A DNA stretch of 64,000 nucleotides, from assembly GCF_000617845.2 (NCBI RefSeq), contig NZ_DF820425.1, forward strand, positions 6,020,741-6,084,740. Reading direction: 5' to 3'. Below the pieces are notes generated by a model that was not told where the DNA came from, did no database searches, and saw only the letters and a program-made list of their open reading frames with translations. The DNA is from Bradyrhizobium sp. DOA9. Its GTDB lineage: Bacteria > Pseudomonadota > Alphaproteobacteria > Rhizobiales > Xanthobacteraceae. Each line of letters opens with the position of its first letter. Positions within the stretch are counted from its first letter, which is position 1. The translations under genes were made by a program, and so were the position numbers. Positions 63,818-64,000 of the stretch are shown here, piece by piece.

Positions 63818-64000
63818 TCACACCTCGAATGCGGACTTTACCGGCACTGAAGCGGCTGTGCCACCGGCGAGCAGCAGCTCGATCTTCACCAGGACGTGGG
63901 CGATATGGTCGAGAAGGTGCTGCACGTTGCGCTGCGCCTCCGCCCTGTCGGGCGACCAGGCCTCCGTCACGAGCCGCGCGCCGACGCAGAGGCGCAGCAG
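63818..64000 (-). CDS. Unrecognised protein, C-terminal part only
   Basis: The last 60 residues are visible (GARLVTEAWSPDRAEAQRNV, then QHLLDHIAHVLVKIELLLAG) and end SVPVKSAFEV. The upstream part is outside the window. It is helical and soluble-looking. It ends 1 bp before the ATP-grasp start, so it is the first visible gene of a three-gene operon. No family can be named. Confidence 0.6.
   Translation of the reverse strand: MLRLCVGARLVTEAWSPDRAEAQRNVQHLLDHIAHVLVKIELLLAGGTAASVPVKSAFEV

Overview
The window looks like chromosomal DNA of a Bradyrhizobium-like alphaproteobacterium. The evidence is GC-rich coding throughout, alphaproteobacterial flagellar factors (FliX, FlaF, FlbT, MotE, CckA), a FixG/CcoG protein, and several short palindromic intergenic repeats of the kind seen in Bradyrhizobium and Rhodopseudomonas genomes. 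No rRNA, tRNA or CRISPR array was recognised.

Left third (1-24.6 kb): accessory and housekeeping genes. An ArsR/BigR-type regulator diverges from a sulfide:quinone oxidoreductase - thioredoxin 2 - DUF2892 - CcoG operon. Then come a GNAT/BioF2-like protein, a DsbA/FrnE-like oxidoreductase, a thioesterase, two tandem XRE-MmyB regulators next to two small membrane-protein genes, a FitAB-type toxin-antitoxin pair, a SET-domain protein, a TetR regulator diverging from a carotenoid oxygenase with a near-ideal operator between them, several exported proteins, an intact IS4-type insertion sequence inside an intergenic repeat, class I fumarase, a Kazal-domain protein, a glutathione S-transferase, a lectin-like exported protein and a Tim44-domain protein.

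Middle and right (25-61 kb): one large flagellar locus. The hybrid kinase gene cckA sits downstream of flgB-flgC-fliE-fliQ-fliR-flhB (minus strand). fliO-fliP are on the plus strand. fliL-fliM-DUF6468-motE and a 1233-residue TPR protein are on the minus strand, followed by flgF-flgG-flgA-flgH (plus). A non-flagellar block (PcfJ-like protein, hydratase, dksA, NmrA-like/HxlR pair) interrupts at 44.2-48.8 kb. Then come fliX (minus), flgI-flgJ-flgN-like and a FlaG-like gene (plus), flaF (minus), three tandem giant flagellins (minus) and flbT (plus). Three perfect TTAA-N7-TTAA boxes lie upstream of flgB, the TPR gene and the first flagellin, with degenerate versions near fliX and flaF. This suggests direct CckA-CtrA control of the cluster that carries cckA itself.

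Right edge (61-64 kb): a translationally coupled minus-strand operon of an unrecognised protein (cut by the window), an ATP-grasp enzyme and a PLP-dependent decarboxylase. It is the most likely place for an uncharacterised small-molecule pathway.
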